64,000 nt of DNA from JBEIQE01 sp040376705 (GTDB lineage Bacteria > Pseudomonadota > Alphaproteobacteria > UBA2400), in the NCBI GenBank assembly GCA_040376705.1, contig JBEIQE010000005.1, positions 1 to 64,000 on the forward strand. The letters are read 5' to 3'. Of the stretch, positions 35,767-45,598 are shown piece by piece. Position 1 is the first letter of the stretch; every line of letters begins with the position of its first letter. Under the pieces are notes generated by a model. The model was not told where the DNA came from. It saw only the letters and a program-made list of their open reading frames with translations, and ran no database searches. Position numbers and translations under genes: made by a program.

Positions 35767-36077
35767 TGAGAACTTCTTACGCCCGCAAACTTCCCGCTAA
35801 CTGGACTGGCATCGCCCAGTTCTTCGATGGCCTTGGCGATACAACGCGACAGCGCATCCTCCTACTCTTCGAGCCTGAAGAGGAGATTGGCATCAAAGCC
35901 ATCGCTGCACTATTCGACTGCAGCCGCACCAGTATTGTCTACCACCTTAATGTGCTGGAAGAAGCAGGCTTGCTTGAACGCCGCCGCACAGGACGTGACG
36001 TGCTGTACCGTCTCAATAAGAAACACCTGACCGATGTGCTGATCCGCGTTCTTGCCTATGTGCAGAAGGAATCTTGA
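35766..36077 (+). CDS. ArsR-type winged-helix transcriptional regulator
   Basis: A 103-residue protein with an ArsR-like fold. GDTTRQRILLLF is the first helix, IGIKAIAALFDCSRTSIVYHLNVLEEAGLLERRR is the helix-turn-helix with recognition helix, and GRDVLYRLNKKHL is the beta-wing. The single Cys in FDCS sits where some ArsR proteins carry metal ligands, but no second Cys is near, so metal sensing is doubtful. I prefer the ATG at 35766; a TTG at 35730 and an ATG at 35733 are in frame. No start has a ribosome site, so a leaderless message is possible. It ends one base before the ketosynthase-like gene and probably controlled it. Confidence 0.8.
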   Translation: MRTSYARKLPANWTGIAQFFDGLGDTTRQRILLLFEPEEEIGIKAIAALFDCSRTSIVYHLNVLEEAGLLERRRTGRDVLYRLNKKHLTDVLIRVLAYVQKES

Positions 36078-36078
36078 T

Positions 36079-36933
36079 ATGGAACGCCGCCTTGACATAC
36101 TTGGTACTGGCGCTTATGTGCCGCCTAACATCATCACCAGCGTGATGCTTGATAAAAAGCTTGGCTTTCCGGAAGGAACTATTGAGCGCAGAACAGGGGT
36201 ACGCCAACGCCATAGCGCCGCAACTGATGAAACAGCTGCCAGCATGGCAGCCGCTGCCTGCCGTGCTGCCCTGGAAAAAGCGAATGTGAAACTGGAAGAG
36301 ATTGACTGCCTCATCTCGGCCAACGGCACCATGGACCAAGGCCTGCCGCACAATGCAGCTCTAGTTCACCGGGCCCTGGGTTTATCGGGCGCGAATATTC
36401 CTGCGATTGATATGAACTCATCCTGTCTGAGCTTCTTGGCGGCACTCGAGACTTTCTCATGGCCACTGGCTGCAGGACGCTACAATAAAATTCTTATTGT
36501 TTCCTCAGATCTTGCTTCCCCAGGGCTTGACTGGAACCTCCTTGAATCAAGCGCTATCTTTGGAGATGGTGCTGCAGCTGCCGTAATCTCTGCCAGCCCG
36601 GCAGGCAAGGGATCACGTATTCTGGCTTCCAGTCTTGTAACCTGCAGTGAAGGCTCCGAGCTGTGCAAAATTCCGGGGCTTGGCTCGCGCTTTCATCCTA
36701 ATCGCACTGGCGATTTTTCGGTTGATCCGGTTCTCTTCAAGATGGACGGCAAGCGGGTTTACCGAATGGCGGCTGAACTGCTACCGAGTTTTGTAAATAA
36801 CCTGATGGAAAAAGCGGGAACAGCTCTAAAGGACATTACTTGCGTTATTCCGCATCAAGGGAGCGCTTTGGGCCTGCATCACCTGATCAAGATGCTAGGG
36901 CTTGAGTCCGAACGGGTATCTGAGCGGCATTAG
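36079..36933 (+). pseudogene. 3'-truncated beta-ketoacyl-ACP synthase III (FabH-like)
   Basis: A 284-residue FabH-like frame starting at an ATG with AAGGA 9 bases upstream. It keeps the active-site Cys116 (DMNSSCLSFLAAL) and His259 (VIPHQGS), but stops right after LGLESERV. The third catalytic residue, the Asn of the usual GNTS motif, and the last 50-60 residues of the family are missing. Intact members run 310-340 residues. After the break the DNA reads, on the other strand, as an RTX protein, so the loss is a rearrangement rather than a point mutation. The His motif HQGS instead of HQAN suggests a divergent subfamily. Probably non-functional. Confidence 0.8.
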
Positions 36934-37168
36934 CTGAAATATCATACTTAATCTGGAATGCTTCGATATTGCTGAAGGTAAGCTGAGTAATATTGCCTTG
37001 CGCAATAAGCAGGTCAGTTCCGCTACCTCCATCAATAACGGCTGCGCCAAAGCTCGAATATTCAGCTGTATCGAGAATGATCGTATCATCGCCCGAACCG
37101 CCATCGACTATATCGCCATTACCCTGGACTTAAATGGTATCGTTATCCTTGCTAATCTTCACTCGCGT
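36918..37168 (-). pseudogene. Remnant of an RTX (calcium-binding repeat) protein C-terminal region
   Basis: On the minus strand an open stretch of about 70 codons encodes two RTX nonapeptides, GGSGDDTII and GGSGTDLLI, followed by LTFSNIEAFQI, which is typical of the segment after RTX repeats. The frame has an in-frame TAA at 37130-37132 (in SKDNDTI-stop-VQGNGD) and a TGA at 37169, and it lacks a start. Its downstream end runs into the broken end of the FabH-like gene. It is therefore a decayed fragment, probably from a protein related to the giant genes in this window. Confidence 0.7.
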
Positions 37169-37473
37169 TCATTTCAGATCGAGCTTTCTCAAACATTCTC
37201 ATGAAGCAGGCGGGTATGCTAGCCAGCCATATTCAAAATGCTTAAAATAAGCAGTGCTCATTTTTGAGAAAAATAAACATGCGTATAGAACTTTATAAAA
37301 TACGTAATACGGCTATTAAGCCTCCTGATCAATATCCCCCTATCTATTTGATTTACATAGAAAATAGCATTTTCAATCAGGAATAGATTGGTTAGCGCAA
37401 CTTAACCATAACTTAAAGATAAACCATTGAAATACATAAAGAAGTACTACCCCTTTATGAGGCGTTCCGCCAT
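37169..37473. other. AT-rich promoter region of the giant repeat gene
   Basis: About 305 bases without a gene. It contains short inverted repeats (GGCT-ATTA-AGCC near 37312 and GGTTA-8-TAACC near 37390) and several TATAAAATA-like stretches. The promoter of the giant gene should lie here. A GAGG about 11 bases before its ATG is the only ribosome-site candidate. Confidence 0.45.
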
Positions 37474-40400
37474 ATGGCTACAGTCACCTTATCTAATGTC
37501 AATAACACAATTACGTTTACGGCATTAGACACTCTCCTTGGGGGTAATCTGGCTGATGTCATCACTATTACTGGACAGGTAACAGGTGGGTATGCCGACC
37601 TTGGTACCGGCACCGACAAACTCTTCCTCGGCAACTTCAACAACACCCTTACTGCCATCGACATAGAAACCCTGACCGGCAATAGCGGTCAGGACAACAT
37701 CACGCTTGGCGCTGGCAGCAGTAACGGCATCATCTACCTTGGTGCAGGTAACGATACGCTCACATTAAGCAGCGAAGGCAATACAGTTACCTTGCAAAGT
37801 GTCGAAACACTCATCGGTAATAATGGCGATGATGTTATCAGCTTTGGCACAGCCATAAACGGCGCGATTGATTTAGGCGGTGGCAGTGACCGGCTGGTTA
37901 TGGGTAACTTTGCCAATAGCGTGACGCTCACAAATGTTGAGAGCCTGGTAGGCGGCAGCGGTAACGACTTAGTGACATTGGCCGTTGCTACCGTTAATGC
38001 CAATCTCAACCTCGGTGCCGGTATTGACCGCCTGATCTTGGGCGACTTTGCCAATACAGTTTCAGTACAGGGTGCCGAAAGCATTATTGGCGGTACGGGT
38101 AGCGATACGGTTATCCTCACCGCAGCGCATAGCGCTGGGTTTATTGATCTTGGCATTGGCGTTGATACATTACAGCTTGGCAGCTTTAACAACACTCTCA
38201 CTGTTAGCAATATCGAGACCGTACTCGGTAATTCACTGGCTGATATTATAACGCTAGCGCAGCAGGCCACAGGCCAAAGTATTGACCTTGCAGGCGGTAT
38301 TGATCGTCTGAATCTTGGTAATTTTGATAACACTGTTACGACGCTGAATATTGAAACCATTCGAGGGGGCAACCTTGCTGATGCAGTCACGCTGGGCGCG
38401 CAGCTAAGCAACGGCAATATCAACCTTGGGGTTGGGTCTGATACACTGACACTCTATGAGTACGGTAATACAGTAACGCTGGCGAATATTGAAACTCTGA
38501 TAAGCAGTGCCGCTGAGGATATTATTACCCTCGCTTCACAGGAAACCGCAGGTACTTACAATCTTGGCGATGGACAAGACCGCCTTACGCTAGGCAGCTT
38601 CATCAACACCGTCACGCTTGGCAATATTGAGAGCATAGCTGGTGGAACGCTTGCTGATAGCGTGACGCTATCTACTGCTGCCAACTATATCAGCATCAAC
38701 CTGGCTGCAGGTTATGACAAATTAGTGCTTGGCAACTACGATAACACCCTTAGCCTGCTGAATACTGAAAGTGTATTAGGCGGCAATAGCAGCGACGTAA
38801 TAACCCTCGCCAGCTCGATTACAGGTGGGCAGATCGACCTTGGTGCGGGTAATGATACGCTGGTACTTGGCAATTTTGGTAACACACTCACTGTGAGCAA
38901 TATAGAAGCCCTCACTGGTAACAATGGTGCTGATAACGTAACGCTGCTCACCAGCCAGAATGGCAGCACGATTGACCTTGGCCTTGGTGCTGACCGTCTT
39001 AACCTAAGTAATAGCAGCAATACCCTCACTGTGCTGGGTGCTGAAACCGTTATCGGCGGCGTTTCGGGCGATGTTGTAACACTTGGCGATTTGCTTACCA
39101 ACGGCAATATCAACCTTGGCTTTGGTAATGATATGCTCATGCTAAGCGCAATGGGTGGCACTCTCACTGTAACCGGCGTTGAAACACTGACTGCCAGTGC
39201 CGCCAGCGACGTGGTAACGCTCGGCACTCAATATATAAACGCAACGCTCGATCTTGCTGGCGGGTCAGACCGCCTGACACTCGGTAATTTTGCCAATACA
39301 GTTACCCTCAGCGATATCGAATCCATACTGGGTGGAAGCAGCTCGGATGTAGTGACGCTTGGCTCAGCCGCCAACAACTACACGATCAATCTCGCCTCGG
39401 GCATCGACTCACTTACGCTGGGCAATTTCAACAATACGCTTACGGTAAGTGGTGTTGAAACCCTTATGGGCGGTACCGAGAATGACACCGTAACACTGGG
39501 TGCAGCGCAAAGCGGTGGTCGCATCGACCTGGGGGCAGGCAGCGACAGTCTCATTTTGGGTAACTTTGCCAATACCGTAACCGTGCTGAATATCGAGACG
39601 ATTACCGGCGGTACGCTAGGCGACCTGGTTTCGCTGGCACAGCAGGTGAGTGGTAGTAGCCTAAATCTGGGGAGCGGGGCCGACCGCCTGATCTTGGCGA
39701 ATTTTGCAAATACTCTTACGGCCACCAATATCGAAACCGTTATAGGTGGCGTGAGCGATGATACTGTTACCCTCAGCGGCCTTGTAACATCGGGCAACAT
39801 CAACCTTGGTGCAGGTAACGATACACTTACACTCTCAAGCAATGGCGGCACTCTGACTCTCGCAAATATTGAGAATATTAATGGTAATCTTGGTAACGAT
39901 GTGCTGACCCTTGCTACAGAAATAACCAACGGCAGTCTGAACCTTGACAACGGTATCGACCGCCTCACGCTTGGCAATTTCAACAACTCAGTTACGCTTT
40001 CAAATATCGAAAGCATCATCGGCGGCAGCAGTGCGGATGTTGTAACCCTTAGTATGGCGGCAGATGGCATAATACTTAATCTTGGTAGTGGCAGCGACGG
40101 GCTCATCCTCGGGAATTTTGATAATACGGTTAGTATCACGGGCATCGAAAGCGTTATCGGCGGCAGCCTTGATGATAGCGTCACCCTTACGGCCGCAGCC
40201 AGCACAGGTACGATTGACCTCGGCGAGGGTAGTGACAGCCTCGCTCTCTCGAATATGGCTAATACGCTCACACTGCAGAATATCGAGACTATTCTGGGTG
40301 GTACGGGCAGCGATATTCTTACACTCTCCAACATTAATGCTGGTGCAGTTATCAACCTCGGTACAGGTAACGATACAGTTACTCTTGGGCTGAACGCTCA

Positions 40401-43400
40401 AACAGTTAGCCTTGCTAATGTCGAGAGCATTACCGGTAGCAATCTGGCTGATGTAGTACAACTCACTACAACGCTTTCAGCGGGTATAATAGATTTAGGC
40501 GCAGGGGCTGATAGTCTATCGCTCTCTAATGGCATCAATCGCATTACGGTGCAGAATGTTGAAGCTGTGATTGGTGGTAGCGGCACCGATACACTGGTAT
40601 TAAGCAACACGAGTGCCAATACAGTAACTATTACGAGTATCGAAACGCTGGTGGCGGGCAGTATGAATGATACCATTACCCTCACCCAACACGCCAGCAG
40701 CACCAGTCTTAATCTGGGCGCAGGCTACGATACACTCATTCTTGCGGATTATGCCAATACGCTTAGCACCTCGCTGGTCGAAAAGATCATTGGCGGTGCA
40801 CTGAACGACACAGTTACGCTACTTACTCAAGCCAACAATGCTTTTATTGATCTCAACGCCGGAAATGACACACTTACACTTGGTAACTTTACTAACACTC
40901 TGCACATAAGCCGGGTTGAGACCTTAAGCGGCGGCAGTCTTGACGATAGCGTACGTATTGCCAACGGCATGGTTGGCGGCACTATTAACCTTGGTTCGGG
41001 TAACGATACACTTACACTGGCTAACCACAACAATACTGTAACCGTGATGAACGTTGAAACGCTTATCAGCGGGAGCGGGCGCGATATTATAACACTTAAT
41101 ACCAGCATGATTGGCGGTGCTATTAACTTAGGTAGTAACACTGATACGCTCAACCTTGCACATACCGGCAATACAGTTACGCTCACTGGCATCGAGACGG
41201 TCAATGGCGGCACTGGTAATGACCTTATTACGCTAGGCAATACCGACCTCCCGCAAACCATCGATCTGAGCGCAGGTAACGATACGCTCATGCTGTCGAG
41301 TAGCGGAACAACTGCCACGATATTGAATGTCGAAATACTGATAGGCGGCGCTGGTAGTGATCGGGTTACACTAACCACACAAGTAACCGCTGGTGGTCTC
41401 GATTTGGGCGGTGGTAGTGATACGCTTATTCTCGCAGCATTACCTAACACAGTTACTATCAACAATATCGAGAGCTTAGTAGGTGGCATCGGTAATGATA
41501 GCATTACCCTTAGTGGCACTATTGCTGGCGGCAATATAAACCTGGGTGCAGGTAATGATACACTCACCCTCAGCCAGAGCGGTGGCAGCCTGACTGTTAC
41601 AAGTGTTGAGACGCTTGTTGGTGGTAGCGGCGATGATGCAATCGCGCTCAGCAGCGCAGTAGTATCTGGCGTGCTAGACCTTGCAGGTGGCGACGATACC
41701 CTACAATTGGGCGATTTCGCCAATACGCTTGGTGCAGCCAATATCGAAACTGTACTGGGCGGCAATAGTAATGATATCATTACTTTGGGCAGCAGTATTA
41801 TAGATGGCCTGTTTGATCTGGCGGGTGGTGCCGATACACTTAACCTCGGCGGTTTTAGTAGCAGCCTTACCGTGTTTAATGTTGAAACTATTATAGCCAG
41901 CACTGGTAATGACAGCATCACCTTTGGCAATCTTGCTAATACCAGCATTGATTTGGCAGTAGGTAATGACACGCTAGTGCTGGGCAATTACTTCAACACC
42001 ATCTCTGTAGCGGGAGCCGAAACAGTGATAGGCGGCAATCTGGCCGATACTGTTACGCTAACTACACAGGCACTTGCCGCGACTATCGATCTCGGCAGTG
42101 GATTTGACCGTCTCGCATTAGGACCTCTCAGCAACACGGCCACAATAGCCAATATTGAAACTCTGGTTGGCGGCGCCTCGGCTGATGTTATCACTCTCAT
42201 AACCGCTGCCAGTGGCCTGATGATTGATTTAGCTGCAGGTAACGATACGCTCAACCTCAGCAATAACACCAACACACTCACTGTCAGCAATATCGAAAAC
42301 CTTGTAGGTGGCAACGGTAGCGATGTTGTTACTCTTGGCGCAGCTATGGCCAGCGGACGTATTAATTTAGGTGATGGGGTAGATAGTCTGACACTGGCTA
42401 ACGCCACTAATAGCGTGACTATTAGTAATACCGAGAGCATCAGCGGTGGTAACGCCAATGATACCGTGGTCCTGCTCACTGCTGCTAACGGCCTGCAAAT
42501 TGATTTGGCAGGCGGCAGCGATACACTCACACTGGCAAATATGGCCAATACACTCTCTCTCGGCAATATCGAAACCATCAACGGTAACAGCGCGGATGAT
42601 ACCATTGTACTTACAACATCCATCTCGGCTGGCACCATCAATCTTGGTGCAGGTAACGACACACTTACGCTAGCCAGCTTTAATAATACGCTAGTAGTGG
42701 GCAATATCGAAACACTTATGGGCGGCAATAGTCAGGATATCGTTACGCTTGCCACACAGGCAGTTGGGCTCAACATTAATCTTGCCGGGGGTAACGATAG
42801 CCTCACTCTGGGGAACTTCGCCAACACGCTTACAGTCAGCAATACCGAGACGATTACCGGCAACGCAGGCAACGATGTTATTACTCTGACCGAGGCTGGC
42901 AATGCCACACAGATTATTAACCTCGGCGCAGGTAACGATACGCTGGTTCTTGGAAGCTTTACCAATTCTGTTACGCTGCAAAACGTAGAATTTGTGACTG
43001 GCGGCAATCTGGATGATACTGTGACGATAGCAACTGCCATGGTTACAGGCATTGTTAATCTGGGCAGTGGTAACGATACACTGACACTCGGCTTCTTCAA
43101 CAACACCTTTACCGCTACCAGCGTTGAAAACATCATTGGCGCGAGCGCGAATGATGTGATTACTCTCGGTAGCCAGATTACCGCTGGCACCATCAACCTT
43201 GGCCAGGGCAATGATACACTTACGCTGGGTGGGTTTATCAATACGGTTACACTTACAGGGGTTGAGACCATTAATGGCGGCTCGCAAAGCGACCGGGTTT
43301 CATTGGCAGCACAGGTTACAAACGGCGCCATCAACCTCGGCCTTGGCAATGATACGCTCTTACTGAGCGATTCAGTAAATATCCTTACTGTTATGAATAC

Positions 43401-44376
43401 AGAGTCAGTACTGGGCGGTAGCCTTGCTGATGCAGTAACCTTAGGTGCGGCTACACCCTACGCTGCGATTGATCTGGCTGGTGGTAACGACAGCCTGATT
43501 CTTGGCAACTTTGCCCACAATATTACGGTACTGAACATCGAGACGATTACCGGTAGTACCTTAGGCGATGTTGTAACACTGGGTGCGCAGTATACAAACG
43601 GCAGCATAAACCTTGGTGCTGGTACCGACAGGCTTAACCTTGGTAATTTCAATAACACTCTTAATGTTAGTGCGGTTGAGACTATAACAGGCGGCAGCTT
43701 GTCTGACCATGTGACGCTAGTTACGCAATTTACCACAGGTGTTATCGATCTGGGTGCAGGCAGCGATACCCTGGTGTTGGGTAATCTTGCCAATACTGCA
43801 ACCGTCGCCAATATCGAAACACTGATTGGCGGCGCGAGTAACGATATTATTACCTTGAGCATCAATGCCAATTCCATGATCGACCTTGGCACAGGCAGCG
43901 ATACGCTGAACCTGTTTAACGGCACTAACTATGTAACCGTACAATCGGTTGAAACCATCATAGGTAATGCAGGTGATGATACCATTACGTTAGGCACTAC
44001 CGCCAGTGTAGTGAATGCAGGCGCGGGTAGCGATACAATCAACTCGGGCGATGGAGCTGACACCATTACGCTGGGTCTGGGCACAGATTATTTAAGCTTT
44101 GATTCAGTAACGCAGTCGGCCGTTGGTAACGGCGACACTGTGACAGACTATAATGCCAACGCCGACCTGCTCATCTTTAGTGGCTTCCTTACTGGCACCT
44201 TCAGCTTTATTGGTGCCAGCGCCTTCACAGGCGGTGGCAACTCGCAGGCTAACTTTAACGATACGACAAAATTATTGAGTGTCGATACTAATGGCGATGG
44301 GCTGGCTGACATGCAGCTTACTCTCAACGGCGTTTCGATTGCCAACCTTGGTAGTAACGATTTCCTTTGGAGCTAA
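37474..44376 (+). CDS. Giant secreted beta-strand-repeat protein with RTX/type I secretion C-terminus
   Basis: A 2300-residue protein made almost wholly of about 50 repeats of 46 residues. The unit has two parts, roughly VSNIETLTGGTSSDVVTLG and SGTINLGAGSDTLTLGNFAN, each with a G-x-G-x-D-x-L-type turn like RTX. There is no signal peptide: repeats start within the first 15 residues. Near residue 2190 canonical RTX nonapeptides appear (GAGSDTINS, GDGADTITL), then VTDYNANADLLIFSG, a DTNGDGLAD calcium loop and the final NDFLWS. This matches the C-terminal domain of type I-secreted RTX proteins. It is probably an elongated calcium-stabilised beta-solenoid on the cell surface or released. No type I exporter genes are in the window. 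A paralogue begins beyond the right edge. Confidence 0.85.
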   Translation: MATVTLSNVNNTITFTALDTLLGGNLADVITITGQVTGGYADLGTGTDKLFLGNFNNTLTAIDIETLTGNSGQDNITLGAGSSNGIIYLGAGNDTLTLSSEGNTVTLQSVETLIGNNGDDVISFGTAINGAIDLGGGSDRLVMGNFANSVTLTNVESLVGGSGNDLVTLAVATVNANLNLGAGIDRLILGDFANTVSVQGAESIIGGTGSDTVILTAAHSAGFIDLGIGVDTLQLGSFNNTLTVSNIETVLGNSLADIITLAQQATGQSIDLAGGIDRLNLGNFDNTVTTLNIETIRGGNLADAVTLGAQLSNGNINLGVGSDTLTLYEYGNTVTLANIETLISSAAEDIITLASQETAGTYNLGDGQDRLTLGSFINTVTLGNIESIAGGTLADSVTLSTAANYISINLAAGYDKLVLGNYDNTLSLLNTESVLGGNSSDVITLASSITGGQIDLGAGNDTLVLGNFGNTLTVSNIEALTGNNGADNVTLLTSQNGSTIDLGLGADRLNLSNSSNTLTVLGAETVIGGVSGDVVTLGDLLTNGNINLGFGNDMLMLSAMGGTLTVTGVETLTASAASDVVTLGTQYINATLDLAGGSDRLTLGNFANTVTLSDIESILGGSSSDVVTLGSAANNYTINLASGIDSLTLGNFNNTLTVSGVETLMGGTENDTVTLGAAQSGGRIDLGAGSDSLILGNFANTVTVLNIETITGGTLGDLVSLAQQVSGSSLNLGSGADRLILANFANTLTATNIETVIGGVSDDTVTLSGLVTSGNINLGAGNDTLTLSSNGGTLTLANIENINGNLGNDVLTLATEITNGSLNLDNGIDRLTLGNFNNSVTLSNIESIIGGSSADVVTLSMAADGIILNLGSGSDGLILGNFDNTVSITGIESVIGGSLDDSVTLTAAASTGTIDLGEGSDSLALSNMANTLTLQNIETILGGTGSDILTLSNINAGAVINLGTGNDTVTLGLNAQTVSLANVESITGSNLADVVQLTTTLSAGIIDLGAGADSLSLSNGINRITVQNVEAVIGGSGTDTLVLSNTSANTVTITSIETLVAGSMNDTITLTQHASSTSLNLGAGYDTLILADYANTLSTSLVEKIIGGALNDTVTLLTQANNAFIDLNAGNDTLTLGNFTNTLHISRVETLSGGSLDDSVRIANGMVGGTINLGSGNDTLTLANHNNTVTVMNVETLISGSGRDIITLNTSMIGGAINLGSNTDTLNLAHTGNTVTLTGIETVNGGTGNDLITLGNTDLPQTIDLSAGNDTLMLSSSGTTATILNVEILIGGAGSDRVTLTTQVTAGGLDLGGGSDTLILAALPNTVTINNIESLVGGIGNDSITLSGTIAGGNINLGAGNDTLTLSQSGGSLTVTSVETLVGGSGDDAIALSSAVVSGVLDLAGGDDTLQLGDFANTLGAANIETVLGGNSNDIITLGSSIIDGLFDLAGGADTLNLGGFSSSLTVFNVETIIASTGNDSITFGNLANTSIDLAVGNDTLVLGNYFNTISVAGAETVIGGNLADTVTLTTQALAATIDLGSGFDRLALGPLSNTATIANIETLVGGASADVITLITAASGLMIDLAAGNDTLNLSNNTNTLTVSNIENLVGGNGSDVVTLGAAMASGRINLGDGVDSLTLANATNSVTISNTESISGGNANDTVVLLTAANGLQIDLAGGSDTLTLANMANTLSLGNIETINGNSADDTIVLTTSISAGTINLGAGNDTLTLASFNNTLVVGNIETLMGGNSQDIVTLATQAVGLNINLAGGNDSLTLGNFANTLTVSNTETITGNAGNDVITLTEAGNATQIINLGAGNDTLVLGSFTNSVTLQNVEFVTGGNLDDTVTIATAMVTGIVNLGSGNDTLTLGFFNNTFTATSVENIIGASANDVITLGSQITAGTINLGQGNDTLTLGGFINTVTLTGVETINGGSQSDRVSLAAQVTNGAINLGLGNDTLLLSDSVNILTVMNTESVLGGSLADAVTLGAATPYAAIDLAGGNDSLILGNFAHNITVLNIETITGSTLGDVVTLGAQYTNGSINLGAGTDRLNLGNFNNTLNVSAVETITGGSLSDHVTLVTQFTTGVIDLGAGSDTLVLGNLANTATVANIETLIGGASNDIITLSINANSMIDLGTGSDTLNLFNGTNYVTVQSVETIIGNAGDDTITLGTTASVVNAGAGSDTINSGDGADTITLGLGTDYLSFDSVTQSAVGNGDTVTDYNANADLLIFSGFLTGTFSFIGASAFTGGGNSQANFNDTTKLLSVDTNGDGLADMQLTLNGVSIANLGSNDFLWS
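37500..43990 (+). repeat. Tandem 138-bp coding repeat array (about 50 copies)
   Basis: The DNA counterpart of the 46-residue protein repeat. Copies share protein consensus but have diverged widely at the nucleotide level; synonymous and conservative changes are scattered through every copy. Unit length is mostly 138 bp. One unit near 40550-40640 is about 18 codons shorter, and one near 41920 is slightly short. Confidence 0.85.
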
Positions 44377-44434
44377 ACCCATGGCAAACATCTAGCTTGG
44401 TGCTATCTTGCTCCTGAATTCTGGAGAGCCTTTT

Positions 44435-45598
44435 ATGACCGAGCCCACACCTCCTGCGCCTGCCGCACCGGTAGCTGACCCCACCACCGAGGCGTTTATC
44501 GCCCCCATCAAGACCGTGCATGAAACAGCGGCCAGCTTTTCGAATGACGCGTTTAACTGGGTCATGCACTCAACCACCAATGCCCTTTTGGTTTTGCTGG
44601 TGCTGGTGAGCACGGTTATTCTGCTACAGATGCTGCGCCGCGGGCTACTTTATATGCTCGGCGGTAAATCTGGCACGCCAAGCAAGCGTTTTGCACGAAT
44701 CGCCTTCCGTCTGCTGGGCAAGACCAGCGTTATTTTCGTCAGCCTGCTAGGCTGCTGGCTAGTTGCCAAATTCATCGCGCTGCCGAAAGGTGTCCTTACA
44801 GGGCTTAACTTTGCCTTTGTGATTATGGGCTTCATCCAGCTTGGCTTATGGCTACGCGAAATTGCCCTGATGCTGATTGAGCGCCGCCTTTCGCGCCAGG
44901 GCTCACTCTCGCCGGACACGCCCTTGGCCAGCGCTATTGGCGTACTGGGCTGGCTGGTGAATGTCTGCGTCTGGTCGATCATCCTGCTGCTGTTGCTCGA
45001 TAATCTGGGCGTGAATATTACGGCACTGGTCGCGGGCCTTGGCATCGGTGGTCTGGCTGTGGGCCTTGCCGCACAAGGTATTATGGGCGATCTTTTTTCG
45101 GCGCTTTCGATTGTGTTTGATAAGCCCTTTGTACGCGGCGACTTCATTACCTTTGGTGACAAGCAGGGCACGGTTGAGAATGTAGGCCTCAAAACCTCAC
45201 GCCTGCGTGCCCTCAGTGGCGAGCTGATTATTGTGGCGAACGGCCAGCTCCTAAGCAGTGTTATTCATAACCACCGCCAGATGAACGAACGCCGTACGGT
45301 GCTCAAGATAGGCGTAACCTATGCCACGCCTGCGGATAAGATTGAGCAGATCCAGAAGCTGTTGCAAACCGCGATTGAAGCTGAGGATAACTGCCGGTTT
45401 GACCGTGCCCATCTGGCCAGTTTTGGTGATAGCGCGCTTAACTTTGAGGCGGTGTACTTTTATATCGGGCGCGATTACAACCCGTATATGGATGCCAATC
45501 AGGCGATTTTGCTGCGCATTATGCGCGGGCTTGAGGGGTTGGGCGTGAGCTTTGCCTTCCCTACCCGCACCATTCATATGGTTACCGAGGCAGCATAA
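44435..45598 (+). CDS. MscS-family mechanosensitive channel (long form)
   Basis: A 387-residue protein starting at an ATG with GGAG at 9 bases. It has four or so N-terminal membrane helices (about 45-65, 95-115, 122-145, 170-195), then the MscS pore helix ALVAGLGIGGLAVGLAAQGIMGD, the beta domain KPFVRGDFITFGDKQGTVENVGLKTSRLRALSGELIIVANGQLLSS and an alpha/beta C-terminus. The extra helices separate it from the short MscS at 3.5 kb. Its stop overlaps the ATG of the next gene (TAATG), linking it to the glycan-modification operon. An osmotic or envelope-tension role is inferred. Confidence 0.9.
   Translation: MTEPTPPAPAAPVADPTTEAFIAPIKTVHETAASFSNDAFNWVMHSTTNALLVLLVLVSTVILLQMLRRGLLYMLGGKSGTPSKRFARIAFRLLGKTSVIFVSLLGCWLVAKFIALPKGVLTGLNFAFVIMGFIQLGLWLREIALMLIERRLSRQGSLSPDTPLASAIGVLGWLVNVCVWSIILLLLLDNLGVNITALVAGLGIGGLAVGLAAQGIMGDLFSALSIVFDKPFVRGDFITFGDKQGTVENVGLKTSRLRALSGELIIVANGQLLSSVIHNHRQMNERRTVLKIGVTYATPADKIEQIQKLLQTAIEAEDNCRFDRAHLASFGDSALNFEAVYFYIGRDYNPYMDANQAILLRIMRGLEGLGVSFAFPTRTIHMVTEAA

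Noticed and set aside
39378..42728. Several minus-strand open frames opposite the first giant gene
   Set aside because: Same cause: periodic repeats without stops on the opposite strand. The products have the same Val/Ser/Pro-rich bias and no start signals.
37500..43990. CRISPR array
   Set aside because: The 138-bp periodicity is coding throughout, with conserved protein and no unique spacers.
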